64,000 nt of DNA from Selenia dentaria (GCA_917880725.1 OU862883.1:19143005-19207004); one strand, 5' to 3'; shown: positions 46,853 to 56,737, numbered from the stretch's first letter. A program made the numbers and translations. The notes: a model not told the origin generated them from the letters alone.

Positions 46853-47370
46853 TTTTTAATTAACCATATTGCGTAGAATAATTTTACAGTGTTTAATATT
46901 TTAATGGCTGCAGTGTGCAGTAACAAGATATTTCAGTTTAATTAACTTTTATAAGTAACGAAACTGTAATGACTTCATAACAGTTTCGTGGTTTAACTAG
47001 AATTAAATCAATAAATTACTAAATTTATTTAACTTTATTTATTACTTGATTTTTTTATTTATTCATACTGCGTAGAATAATTTTACAGTGTTTAATATCT
47101 AAATGGCTGCAGTGTGCAGTAACAAGATATTTCAGTTTAATTAACTTTTATAAGTAACGAAACTGTAATGACATCATAACAGTTTCGTGGTTTAACTAGA
47201 ATTAAATCAATAAATTACTAAATTTATTTACCTTTATTTATTACTTGATTTTTTTATTTATTCATACTGCGTAGAATAATTTTACAGTGTTTAATACTAA
47301 ATGACTGCAATGTGCTGTAACAAATGAATTTAGTTTAATTAGCTTTAATAAGTAAAGTATTTAATTGAAT
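46853..47370. repeat. Tandem repeat, 199-bp unit, about 2.6 copies
   Basis: GCGTAGAATAATTTTACAGT starts at 46871, 47070 and 47269, exactly 199 bp apart. The first two units are nearly identical; the third diverges after 47300. Each full unit contains an inverted repeat ACGAAACTGT...ACAGTTTCGT with a 12-base loop. Confidence 0.9.
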
Positions 47371-47548
47371 CAATAAAAGTTTTACTGTTTAGGGAGCTAA
47401 GAGAAAAAAATTAATGAAATTCTACTATAACTATTTTCAATATGGATCTAAATTGTATGTGAAGAAGAATTTCTTACCTTTACCAGTCACTAATACCTAT
47501 CCATTATATTTATGAGCATAGGTAGTTTCACTGTTAAGAATGCTACAA

Positions 47549-47757
47549 GTACAATTTGAACAAGTACAATTTGAGAATTTTAATACCGACTTCCATTCTA
47601 TTCAGCTATTGGAGTGTATCTCAAAAGCTACTGCCGAATTAGATGAAATTTAAATGGGATATCGAAAGTTATGAGGTAACAAACTTAAAAAAAAAAACAA
47701 AAAAAATACAGTCGAATTGAACCTCTTCCTTTTTTTGGAAGTCGGTAGAAAAGATAA
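47549..47757. repeat. ACCGACTTCC-family dispersed repeat
   Basis: Contains TACAATTTGAGAATTTTAAT, ACCGACTTCCATTCTATTCA, GATGAAATTTAAATGGGA and a terminal TTTTTTTGGAAGTCGG. The ACCACACGGGAAGC block is deleted here. Confidence 0.8.
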
Positions 47758-48430
47758 TATTTAATGAGATTCTACTTGACTATTTTCAATGGATATAAAT
47801 TTTATGTCAAGAATTTTTTTTTTCACTTTTACCAGTCAATAATACCTATGCATCATTATGTGCATAGGTATATAGAAAAACCAATTCTATCGAGATGTTT
47901 TATTTATTAACCTTAGTATGTATTGTTATTTTAGTGAAACAACATTTTATTCATATTTGCGTCTCGCCTCGCACTGCCTGCCACTGCACTGCCGAGACGC
48001 AATCGCGAGCGTTCAGCACTCTCCTTGAAAAAGACCACCGGATGTGGTTGAAACTATAGTGGGAAAGATCCGACTTTTTGTACGTGAATAAATCCCGTAT
48101 TTCCATATTAAAAATGTGTACAAACCACGTTAGTTTTCATAATAATATGTTATTCTGTTGTGAAAGGTATGACAGGTGAATTCAAAAGTAGTATATTTAA
48201 TGACAAACTCTCTATGTTTTGAATAAATTTACTAGTGAGGTACTGGGGCTAATGAGTATCATTACGATATATTTTCCTAATACATAATATACTAAAATTT
48301 TGTATTTTTTCTCACTTTTAATATCCCTATTGCTTTTAATTCAATATCTATCAAATACTTTTTTATTACCTGCATACCGTACTAATACTACATACGATAA
48401 AAATAATAACATCTGACATCTTATGTTTCG
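47758..48430. other. Non-coding stretch, nothing recognised
   Basis: CCCGTATTTCCATATT and ACCACGTTAG at 48095-48145 resemble the interior of the MITE at 31914. No gene. Confidence 0.45.
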
Positions 48431-48488
48431 TATTTACCTACTTTTATTTTTGCATGTTTGTACATGCAAAAATAAAAGTAGGTAAATA
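48431..48488. repeat. Perfect 27-bp hairpin with 4-base loop
   Basis: Arms 48431-48457 and 48462-48488 are exact inverted complements (left arm starts TATTTACCTACTTTTATTTT). The loop is TTGT. An 81-codon minus frame overlaps it but shows no domain. Confidence 0.9.
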
Positions 48489-48704
48489 TATAGGTAGTCA
48501 AGTCCAATATTGAAGACTAATCCAATTCCATCTTTCATGAAATAAGCTTTTAAAAATGTGTATACACTAAAAGGTTTTACAAAATCGATAATCGAATCCC
48601 GAATGCCGTCGAATATATTTACGTGTTTGTTAATAAATAATTTCAACGAGAAGCTGATAAGATTTTCAAGTTTGTTCAAACATAATGAAAAATATTGAAG
48701 CTAT

Positions 48705-48875
48705 GGCAACTCAGTGGTAGTGAAAGTCAGCCGCTGATCGGGCAGACAAGGCTCAAATCTTATGTCTGGTTGCCCCTTGATAAGGAATTTCCCGCCATAT
48801 TGTTATCCTCAGGAAATTGGTGCTATTTAGGTTTCTTGCACCCGCCTGACTGTTTATTTTAATCGCAATATTGAA
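48705..48875 (+). mobile_element. Putative tRNA-derived SINE
   Basis: GCAACTCAGTGGTAGTGAAAG resembles an A box, and AAGGCTCAAATCTTATG a B box 35 bases later. A body of about 100 bp follows (GGTTGCCCCTTGATAAGG, TTTCTTGCACCCGCCTGACT). No second copy was seen in the window. Confidence 0.45.
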
Positions 48876-48974
48876 AATCTATTACCAACACCTAACGGTG
48901 TCTTTGAGACAGCTGCAGCTTTGTGAGCCAATATCCATTGTATAAAGTTTACTACCTGTTATCGCTCTCGTGTT

Positions 48975-49065
48975 TTCGAACGAATCACGTGACGTCAGCA
49001 AGGTGCAACAGCAAACTTCACATCAAGGGGCCGTCAAAATGGCGGCATCGGGATGGCGACGGAAC
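48975..49065. promoter_or_regulatory. Promoter-like motif cluster
   Basis: ATCACGTGACGTCAG (overlapping E-box CACGTG and CRE TGACGTCA at about 48986) lies about 45 bp before AAAATGGCGGCATCGGG (a YY1/Pho-like AAAATGGCGGC). These motifs are common in animal core promoters. No downstream gene is identified, because the errantivirus begins 200 bp later. Confidence 0.35.
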
Positions 49066-49261
49066 TCACTTTCACTCGAGCCTTCGTACCCACAAGTAGT
49101 TTCATATTCAAGATAGATAAAAATTAGACTCAATAGCTTTTGGTATTGTAAGTATATTTATTTACCTTAAAGTAATTTTATCAGTACAAATTATTCTTCT
49201 GTTCCTTGAAATTCTGTATACTGTGTTGATTTTCTAATAGTGATAAATAAAGTAACAGCCA

Positions 49262-49265
49262 TGCA
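49262..49265. repeat. Target site duplication, left
   Basis: TGCA immediately before the 5' LTR; the same four bases follow the 3' LTR at 56738-56741. Confidence 0.85.
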
Positions 49266-49568
49266 TGTTACATATCGGTAACACACTGAATCCGCTGACG
49301 CAATTCACCTACATAGGAATTGCGCAACGCGGTAACAGCGAACATGAGGCGCCGACGCAGCACAACGTGAGCGCGGCCGACACGTACGCCACCGGACACC
49401 GGATGCCTCGCCTCGCCGCCACTTCGTGTCACTCTTGGCTCCAACTTCGACCATTAGACACATACCTAGTAATAATTAAATTAAATATAATAATTGTAAC
49501 TTTCCTAAATATATTCCTATAAAACATTTTGGTTTTTTTTGCATCTTCTGGACCAGCTCAACTTAATT
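49266..49568 (+). repeat. 5' long terminal repeat
   Basis: 303 bp starting TGTTACATATCGGTAACAC and ending GCTCAACTTAATT. It differs from the 3' LTR at four bases (one near 49286, one near 49532, two near 49553). A TATAAAA lies at 49518-49524. The 85-codon frame inside it is not a gene. The last T is shared with the primer site. Confidence 0.95.
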
Positions 49569-49585
49569 GGCGCAGTCGGTAGGAT
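49568..49585 (+). other. Primer binding site, tRNA-Ser
   Basis: TGGCGCAGTCGGTAGGAT is complementary to the 3' end of insect tRNA-Ser including CCA. It starts at the LTR end with no gap. The 17.6/297 errantiviruses use the same tRNA, as I know the family. Confidence 0.9.
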
Positions 49586-49685
49586 ATTCTAAAGTAACTT
49601 CTAAGTGATTGAAGCTGGAATACAAAAGGACCTACAGGAGCGGACGTCCGGAAGTGATCTAGAAATCGATCTCGCAGACACCAAG

Positions 49686-49697
49686 ATGTATATGTAA
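49686..49697 (+). other. Leader mini-ORF overlapping the env splice donor
   Basis: In unspliced RNA, ATGTATATGTAA is a three-codon frame upstream of gag. In spliced RNA, the same ATG would serve as the env start, because the donor lies after the eighth base. The surrounding donor sequence GTAAGT matches consensus. Confidence 0.65.
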
Positions 49698-49699
49698 GT
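49694..49699 (+). promoter_or_regulatory. Predicted env splice donor
   Basis: GTAAGT at 49694 is a perfect donor consensus in the 5' leader, between the primer site and gag. The exon before it ends two bases into a codon. It pairs in phase with the acceptor at 54678-54679. Confidence 0.75.
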
Positions 49700-49894
49700 G
49701 CTTTAGTTTCTATCTAGAGTTGCTTTCCTTTTTCCTTTAAGTGTTTTATCATATTTTCCAAGATTTTCCATCCAAGGCAATCTCGGGACCCTAGGTTAGG
49801 AAATAATAGTAACCGTGGAACATTTCAAGACGCGAATAGAAATTTAGAAATTATTAATAGTTCTAGTGATAGTATAACTTCGGAATTAGATACG

Positions 49895-51130
49895 ATGTCG
49901 GACGCCATGGTTGATCACGTTTTTAAAGCACTACGGTTATTGCCAGAGTTTGATGGTAATCCCAACGTGCTCACGAGATTTATTAGGCTATGTGATCAAT
50001 TAGTAACGCAATATGTTAAGGAAGAGGCAGGTTACGAGCTATCTAACCTAGCCTTATTAAATTGCATTTTAAATAAAGTCGTAGGGCCTGCCGCCCGCCT
50101 TATAAATTCAAACGGTATTCCTGAGAATTGGATAGGCATTCGATCTGCCCTAATTAATAACTTCGCCGACCAGCGAGACGAGACATCATTATATAATGAT
50201 CTCGCACTACTGAACCAAGGTTCATCAAGCCCTCAAGAGTTTTATGAAAAATGTCAGAACCTGTTCAGTACTATAATGACGTATATCAGCCTGCATGAAA
50301 CGGTAGCGAGTACCATTGAGTCAAAACGATCTTTATATAAGAAGTTAACACTGCAATCGTACTTACGGGGTCTCAGCGACCCGTTGGGATCTCGTATCCG
50401 TTGCATGCGACCTGATACTATCGAAAAGGCTCTAGAGTTCGTGCACGAGGAGGTCAACACCTTGTACTTACAGCAGCGCAACGAGCACCTTCCCGAAAGG
50501 AAGACGCACATGCAGCCGCAGGTAGGTGAAACTAAATTTAATTACGGATTTATGCCACCCGCACGACAGCTAGTAATGCCACCTCCAAGGCCGTTCAACA
50601 TGCCTGGACCATCTCAGCAATTAGTTTCACAGCCACACAGGCCTATTCTCGCAGGCTGGAGACCACAGGCCCCACAGTTCAAAGGGCCCACGAGGACGCA
50701 GCAGATGTTCGCAGCGCCCCCACCAAACTACAGACCTCAAAGTAACGTATTTAAGTTACCACAGCGAAACGCGCCTACCGGCCCGCAACCGATGAGTGGA
50801 GTTAGTCACTACGTAGCCAAACCATTCCCTACCCGCCAACCTCATGACTGGCGTAAGTTTGGTAATCCACCTCCATCGAATTATTTTAAGTCAAGGGAAA
50901 TGAATTTTAACGAGTTTTATGACCAACAAGGGTATGACGACTATCAAAATGACTATCAACATGACTATTACCAAAACTATTACGAACACCCTAACTATTC
51001 TTATGAAACCTATTATGAACAGCAACCTCAGTACTCGGAGAGCTACTGTGTAGAAGAGACACAGGTAGATGTCCCTACACCTGAAAATGAGGATTTTCTG
51101 AAAGCTTCACAGTCAGACAAATTAAAATAG
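49895..51130 (+). CDS. gag: Errantivirus Gag polyprotein
   Basis: 411 residues; structural protein that forms the particle around genomic RNA in the cytoplasm. The N-terminal half is helical and capsid-like (LPEFDGNPNVLTRFIRLCDQ near residue 17, a segment conserved in 17.6/TED-type Gag; LINNFADQRDETSLYNDL). From about residue 205 the sequence is Pro/Gln/Arg-rich, and residues 340-395 are very Tyr/Gln-rich (DYQNDYQHDYYQNYYEH). No CCHC zinc knuckle is present, which is usual for errantiviruses. ATG at 49895 has the context ACGATGT; the frame is open further 5' without another obvious ATG. The gene ends ...KLK-TAG at 51130, and pol continues in the -1 frame with an overlap of 51091-51130. No stop or frameshift was seen. 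Confidence 0.9.
   Translation: MSDAMVDHVFKALRLLPEFDGNPNVLTRFIRLCDQLVTQYVKEEAGYELSNLALLNCILNKVVGPAARLINSNGIPENWIGIRSALINNFADQRDETSLYNDLALLNQGSSSPQEFYEKCQNLFSTIMTYISLHETVASTIESKRSLYKKLTLQSYLRGLSDPLGSRIRCMRPDTIEKALEFVHEEVNTLYLQQRNEHLPERKTHMQPQVGETKFNYGFMPPARQLVMPPPRPFNMPGPSQQLVSQPHRPILAGWRPQAPQFKGPTRTQQMFAAPPPNYRPQSNVFKLPQRNAPTGPQPMSGVSHYVAKPFPTRQPHDWRKFGNPPPSNYFKSREMNFNEFYDQQGYDDYQNDYQHDYYQNYYEHPNYSYETYYEQQPQYSESYCVEETQVDVPTPENEDFLKASQSDKLK
51091..51097 (+). promoter_or_regulatory. Candidate -1 frameshift heptamer
   Basis: GGATTTT is read G GAT TTT in the gag frame at the first base after the last pol-frame stop (TGA at 51088-51090). It resembles the G GAT TTA class of retroviral slip sites. 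Shifting here would enter pol. No downstream structure was evaluated. Confidence 0.4.
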
Positions 51131-52428
51131 AACTCAACCTTCAGACACAACGACAGTTACCGTACGTAAAAATATTAAATCCGCCCTTGAAACTTCTAAT
51201 TGATACTGGAGCTAACCAATCTTTTATCAGTCCTGAAGCGGTACAACATTTTTATTCGGATGTACCATGCAATTACGATCCCTTCGAAGTAACTAATATT
51301 CATGCCACCACCCGCAATGACTATTCCATAACGGTACCGTGCTTTCAAGAAATTAACGAGAAGGATGACATAACGTTGTTCATTTATAAATTTCACGACT
51401 ACTTTGACGGACTGATTGGACTTGACTTACTAGAGAAATGGGAATCTAATATCGACTTGAAAAATAAAACGTTAGTAACAAGACAATCGACCAACCCACT
51501 ACTAATGTATGACTCACGTAACTGTAACCTGTACGAAGATATTATACCCGCGAATACTTGCAAGTTAGTTAGAGTCCCAATTAACTTCCATGATGGCGAT
51601 GCGTTTATCTCAGAGCAATCTATATCTAATTGTGTTATAGGAGACTGTGTTACTACGGTTAAAAATAATCGCGGTATCATAGAAATCAGCAACCCAACTC
51701 GTCATGATGTAGTTTTCTCAATGGACCGCCCCATTAGTGCAGAATTATTTAATGTGCAGTGCACGCGCAACGATAACCAATCAACTCGTGCTAAAGAAGT
51801 GCTGTCACGTTTACGTACAAGTCACTTAAATCAGGAAGAGCGTATTAACTTAGAGACACTTTGCACTCAATACGCCGATGTGTTTTACCTTGACGGTGAG
51901 CCTTTAACTTTTACGAACAAAATGAAACACCACATTCGTACAAAAGATGAAGTGCCGGTATACACCAAAAGTTATAGATACCCGTACATTCACAGACAAG
52001 AAGTTCAAGACCAAATTTCTAAGATGCTAGAACAGGGAATAATTCGGCCTTCCGAGTCAGCTTGGAACTCTCCAATATGGGTTGTTCCTAAGAAATCAGA
52101 CGCGTCCGGTAAATCCAAATGGCGCTTAGTAGTAGATTTCAGGAAGCTGAATGATAAGACCATCGACGACAAGTACCCCATCCCTAATATTGCTGATGTA
52201 CTTGACAAATTAGGCAACTGCCATTATTTCACTACCCTAGACCTCGCCAGTGGCTTTTATCAGGTAGAGATGAACCCTGATGATATTCCCAAGACGGCAT
52301 TTAATGTTGAGCACGGGCATTTTGAGTTCTTAAGAATGCCAATGGGCCTTAAAAATTCACCATCTACATTCCAACGTGTGATGGATAATGTCCTTAGGGA
52401 TCTCCAAAACGTTGTATGCCTCGTCTAT
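51091..52428 (+). pseudogene. pol: Errantivirus Pol, N-terminal part (protease and RT fingers/palm)
   Basis: The pol frame is open from 51091 to 52473; a first ATG occurs only at 51187, and expression is expected by -1 frameshift from gag. The aspartic protease motif LLIDTGANQSF lies at 51190, followed by RT: EVQDQISKMLEQGIIRPSES, RLVVDFRKLNDKTIDDKYP, YFTTLDLASGFYQV (first catalytic Asp of the palm) and FEFLRMPMGLKNSPSTFQRV. Immediately after VVCLVY, at about 52428/52429, the register shifts and the frame ends out of phase at 52473. The break removes part of the YxDD box. A clean loss of a few bases, not scattered decay, is the only lesion seen here. The copy cannot make active RT. Confidence 0.9.
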
Positions 52429-54733
52429 CGACATCATCGTTTTCAGCGTCTCATTACAAGATCACATGGTTAATCTAGAAAAAGTGTTCAAGAGACTCCG
52501 AGAATCCAACTTCAAAATCCAAATGGATAAGTCGGAGTTCTTAAAACTAGAAACCGCTTATCTAGGACACGTCATCAGTAAAGACGGCATTAAGCCGAAC
52601 CCGGATAAGATCACAGCCATCCAAAAATTCCCAATACCTAAAACCGCTACCGAAATAAAACGATTCCTCGGGTTATTAGGTTATTACCGTAAATTCATAC
52701 CTGACTTCGCTCGTATAGCGAAACCAATGACTCAATGCCTCAAAAAAGGATCTCGCATTTCACCTGATGACGTCAATTATATAAAACGTTTCGAACAGTG
52801 CAAAACCTTACTTACTAACGACCCTATACTACAGTACCCTGACTTTGACAAAGAATTCATATTGACTACTGACGCATCCAACTTCGCTATCGGTGCTATC
52901 CTTTCGCAAGGACCCATAGGTAGTGACAGACCTATAGCCTATGCATCAAGAACTTTAAATAGTAGTGAGATCAATTACAGCACCATAGAGAAGGAACTTC
53001 TGGCAATAGTCTGGGGAACAAAATACTTCCGTCCCTACTTATTTGGTAGAAAATTCAAAGTATTAACCGATCATAAACCCCTTCAATGGGTCATGAACCT
53101 CAAGGAACCCAGTTCTCGGTTGACACGTTGGAGATTAAAACTAAGCGAGTACAATTTCACTCCCATCTACAAGCAAGGTAAACTCAATACCAACGCGGAT
53201 GCACTCTCTCGTATTGAAATAAATAACGAGGATGCTAATTCCATTGCAGTTAATCCTCCTGAAACCGAAAAATTTTTTTCACAAGCCGGTTCCTCTACCC
53301 TCACAGCTCACACTAGTGCCGAAAATCCAATATTAGAAATTCCGATATCTGACGACCCACTTAATAGATTCCACAGACAAATATGCTTTGTAGTAGTAGG
53401 AGACATAAAAAAACGACCGACAGTGACTAAACCCTTTGAGACACACACCAGGACAACCATACAATTATCAGAGTCTTACTTAGAAGATGACGTCATAAAC
53501 GCAATAAAAGAATATGTTAACCCCAAAGTAAAAACAGGTATAATTATACATCCAACATTGGCCATGTATAAAATTATCCCTATTATTCAGGATAAATTTA
53601 AAAGCTCATCCATGAATCTAGTTTTGACTAAAACCGAAGTCGAAAATGTTAAGGAATATTTGAGACAGCAGGAAATTATAAAAAAATATCACGAGGGTAA
53701 AACCAACCACCGTGGTATTAATGAGTGCTTTCTAGCTTTGTCGTCTAAGTATTTCTGGCCAAAAATGAAAGAATCCGTTACAAAATATATTAACGAATGT
53801 AATATCTGCGGCCAGGCTAAATACGACCGTAATCCTATCAAACAGAAATTTTCCATAGTACCACCGCCAACGAAACCTTTCGAAATCCTTCACATGGACC
53901 TCTTCACTGTCCAGAATGAAAAATTTTTGACATTAGTTGATGCATTTTCCAAATACGCCCAAGCATACCATTTGCGAGACGGCACAGCTTTAAGTGTCGT
54001 TCAAGCTCTCCTCATATTTTGCACCCATCACAGTATCCCTTTGACTATTGTGACTGACCAAGGACCTGAATTTACTAACGCGCTATTCTCAGAATTTACC
54101 CGACTTCATAAAATACAGCACCACAAAATTCTTGCACATACTCCTAACGATAATGGTATCGTTGAACGTTTCCATTCAACTATCCTAGAACACCTAAGGA
54201 TATTGAAATTAGAACGGAAAAGCGAACCTGCAATTAATCTGATGCCATATGCAATCTTAGGTTATAATAGCTCTATACATAGTTTCACCAAATGCCGACC
54301 TATTGACCTTATAACAGGACATTTTGACCCACGCGACCCGATTGACATAGATTTGACTGAACATTTATTCCAACAGTACCTACAAGACCACAAGAGAAAA
54401 ATGACTTTGGTATATGACTTAATTAATGAGACCTCATTACACAATAGAACCGAATTGACTGAAAATAGGAATAAAGACCGTGAACATGAAAAAGAATACT
54501 CTCCTGATCAACAAGTATTCGTACGGAACCCTTTAGCGACCCGACAGAAACTAGCACCGCGTTTTACGCAGGACACAGTTTTAGCCGATCTCCCTATACA
54601 TATTTACACTAAAAAGAAGCGAGGTCCAGTCGCTAAGTCACGCCTTAAGCGAAGTCCTAAAAATCCTGTATTGTTACAGGATACTACTGTCGCTACTGCT
54701 ACCACTGACTCAAGGACAAGATGTAACGATTGA
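52429..54733 (+). pseudogene. pol: Errantivirus Pol, C-terminal part (RT thumb, RNase H, integrase)
   Basis: Continuation of pol after the frame break (open frame 52388-54733, true homology from about 52430). RT thumb: QMDKSEFLKLETAYLGHVIS and LLGYYRKFIPDFARIAKP. RNase H: TTDASNFAIGAILSQ (catalytic Asp codon at 52871), YSTIEKELLAIVWG and LTDHKPLQW. Integrase: zinc-binding H..H and C..C (KYHEGKTNHRG, ECNICGQAK), core Asp in HMDLF (53896), Asp in TDQGPEF (54056) and Glu in VERFHS (54164), giving D-35-E. The end carries KLAPRFTQDTVLADLPIH, a conserved tail in this genus. All catalytic residues of RNase H and integrase are present. The end overlaps the env exon. Confidence 0.92.
54678..54679 (+). 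promoter_or_regulatory. Predicted env splice acceptor
   Basis: TTGTTACAG ends at 54679 before GATACT. The first base of the exon completes a codon begun in the leader exon at 49686-49693, and the env frame follows without a stop. The acceptor lies 55 bp before the pol stop. Confidence 0.75.
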
Positions 54734-56420
54734 CTCATTACAAGACGGACCAGGTTTACTTCCATTTAAATTAGGACCCACTAAAATCATTTCCCACTAT
54801 CATTCTTTCCTGACTTGTATTGACCTAAGCGATATTCACTCGCAAATTAGCACAGTGAAATCTCAATTGTCTGAACTCAGACCTCAATTAAACAATAAGA
54901 CTCTATCGCTTTATGAGCCTCATATCGATTTTCTAAGTACTAAACTGGAACGAATTTTTGACCAATTACAGACATTTGAACCCGAACGTAAGAAAAGAGG
55001 TCTTATTGACGGACTTGGTTCAGTAATTAAAAGTATTTCTGGTAACTTAGATTATACAGACGCAATTAAATACGACAATGCCATTCAAATCTTAAGAAAT
55101 AACGAGCATAAGTTAGAATTAGAATTAAATAATCATATTAGTTTGAACAAAGAATGGATACTTGAAAACTCTAAAATACTACAGAATATAACTCTAAACC
55201 AAGATAAAATTGCAAATGTTCTTGATCTTATAATGAGCAGTGATAGTACTAGGGAAAACGAATTAATTAAATACGCTCATCTAGCTCAGTACTTCATCAT
55301 TCTCGGTGACAATATAGACCAATTGTCCGAGGAGATCACTAAGTTAGAGAACACACTAGCGTTCATCAAAGTATCGAGTACCCCTCATTCAATTTTAAAT
55401 ATAGCAGATTTTAAGACGATGTTAGTTAGGTTACAAAATTTATATTCTAAGGATGAAGTTCTGGACGTAGAAATAAGATATTTGTACGATACTATTAAGC
55501 TAGGTTATTTTTATAAAGATAGTCAAATAGTTATAGTTCATAGGATACCGATTGCCTCTCCCATAACGTACGATCTCTATAAATTATCCATTGTTCCCAA
55601 TAAGAACCGACAAATCCTCATCCCCTTCCTACCCTTCATAGCAATTTCTGGAGAAGATTCTGAGTACATGGAGGCAGAATGCCCGAAGGTAAAAGAATGG
55701 TACCTCTGCGAGCAAAGGTCCAACTACAAGGTTCCAGAAGATCCTGATTGCATCCACCAGCTGATCACCACACAGGAACTACACCCATCCTGTAAGCTAA
55801 CTGAAGTCACCCTGAGAAGAGAAGCGATGGAACAACTCGACGACAAACACTATACTATGAGTTTTCCAAACAAGACCAAAATCAAGACTTCGTGTGGACA
55901 AGAACAGTACCGGATCTTGCAAGGAAGCTACTTAGCAGTTATCCCTTTCAACTGCTACCTGAAGACACCGTATTTCCGCATTTCAAACTCCAACGATCGC
56001 ATCAAAGGCCATCCTTTAAAAATCATGGAGCTACCACCGTACAAGGAACAACCACTTAGCAAAGACGCATCTATTATCCTGCAGTCAATCAACTTAGAAA
56101 ATCTCCACCTAATAAACGAGAAAATCTCACTTCAAAGCCCAGTTAAAACTAGTGAAATCTTTGATCGAAGCTTATATCATACTACCATTCCAGTCTACGT
56201 GCTCCTGTTAAGTGCAACCGCACTCGCCATCGGTTTCTTATACAAACCACTTCGAGCCCGATGCGTTCAACCAATCAAACATCCTGAAACGAACGCTATC
56301 ACTCCTGATGGGATCTATACTGAAATAGCAGAGACAAGAAGATGTCACCCTCGCGAGATCAAAGTCGACCACAGCATCATTTCAGCGACTCTTCCAAAAG
56401 TTGTTCGAAATAGTCGCTGA
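54680..56420 (+). CDS. env: Errantivirus envelope glycoprotein (spliced, 3' exon)
   Basis: The main exon of the env gene, a baculovirus-F-like fusion protein acting at the membrane. The first visible in-frame start-like codon is GTG at 54855, but the frame is open upstream to 54603 and beyond. The stretch just after the acceptor (54681-54720) encodes a Leu-rich hydrophobic run followed by TQGQD, a typical signal peptide end, so I place the exon start at 54680. A furin-type RKKR ends at 54998 and is followed by GLIDGLGSVIKSISGNLD, the fusion-peptide region conserved in errantivirus Env. The middle has a CPKVKEWYLCEQRSNYKV region with cysteines and potential N-glycosylation sites. A C-terminal membrane segment is YVLLLSATALAIGFLY (about 56190-56240), then a ~55-residue cytoplasmic tail. 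The stop is TGA at 56418. The frame is intact for about 580 codons. Confidence 0.88.
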
Positions 56421-56425
56421 AGTAC

Positions 56426-56434
56426 GGGGGGAGA
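56426..56434 (+). other. Polypurine tract
   Basis: GGGGGGAGA immediately before the 3' LTR, the usual plus-strand primer position. The env stop is only six bases upstream. Confidence 0.9.
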
Positions 56435-56737
56435 TGTTACATATCGGTAACACATTGAATCCGCTGACGCAATTCACCTACATAGGAATTGCGCAACGCG
56501 GTAACAGCGAACATGAGGCGCCGACGCAGCACAACGTGAGCGCGGCCGACACGTACGCCACCGGACACCGGATGCCTCGCCTCGCCGCCACTTCGTGTCA
56601 CTCTTGGCTCCAACTTCGACCATTAGACACATACCTAGTAATAATTAAATTAAATATAATAATTGTAACTTTCCTAAATATATTCCTATAAAACATTTTG
56701 TTTTTTTTTGCATCTTCTGGACTCGCTCAACTTAATT
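56435..56737 (+). repeat. 3' long terminal repeat
   Basis: 303 bp, same ends as the 5' LTR, with four single-base differences. It is followed by the TGCA duplication at 56738-56741. Confidence 0.95.

Larger units (their letters stand above)
49266..56737 (+). mobile_element. Endogenous errantivirus (Metaviridae, 17.6/297/TED type), full length
   Basis: A 7,472-bp LTR element with 303-bp LTRs, a 4-bp TGCA target duplication, tRNA-Ser primer site, gag, pol with protease-RT-RNase H-integrase order, polypurine tract and env. In this group env is made from spliced RNA and the integrase lies inside pol before env. Most of the coding sequence is open, but pol is frameshifted at the RT active site, so the copy should not copy itself. 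LTR identity of about 98.7% indicates a recent insertion. It is on the plus strand. Confidence 0.95.

Noticed and set aside
49265..49522. 85-codon frame in the LTR (repeated at 56401-56691)
   Set aside because: It is duplicated only because both LTRs are the same sequence; no domain is visible.
54855..54857. GTG at 54855 as the env start
   Set aside because: The frame is open well upstream and carries a signal-peptide-like segment just after a splice acceptor; a non-ATG internal start is not credible in an insect element.
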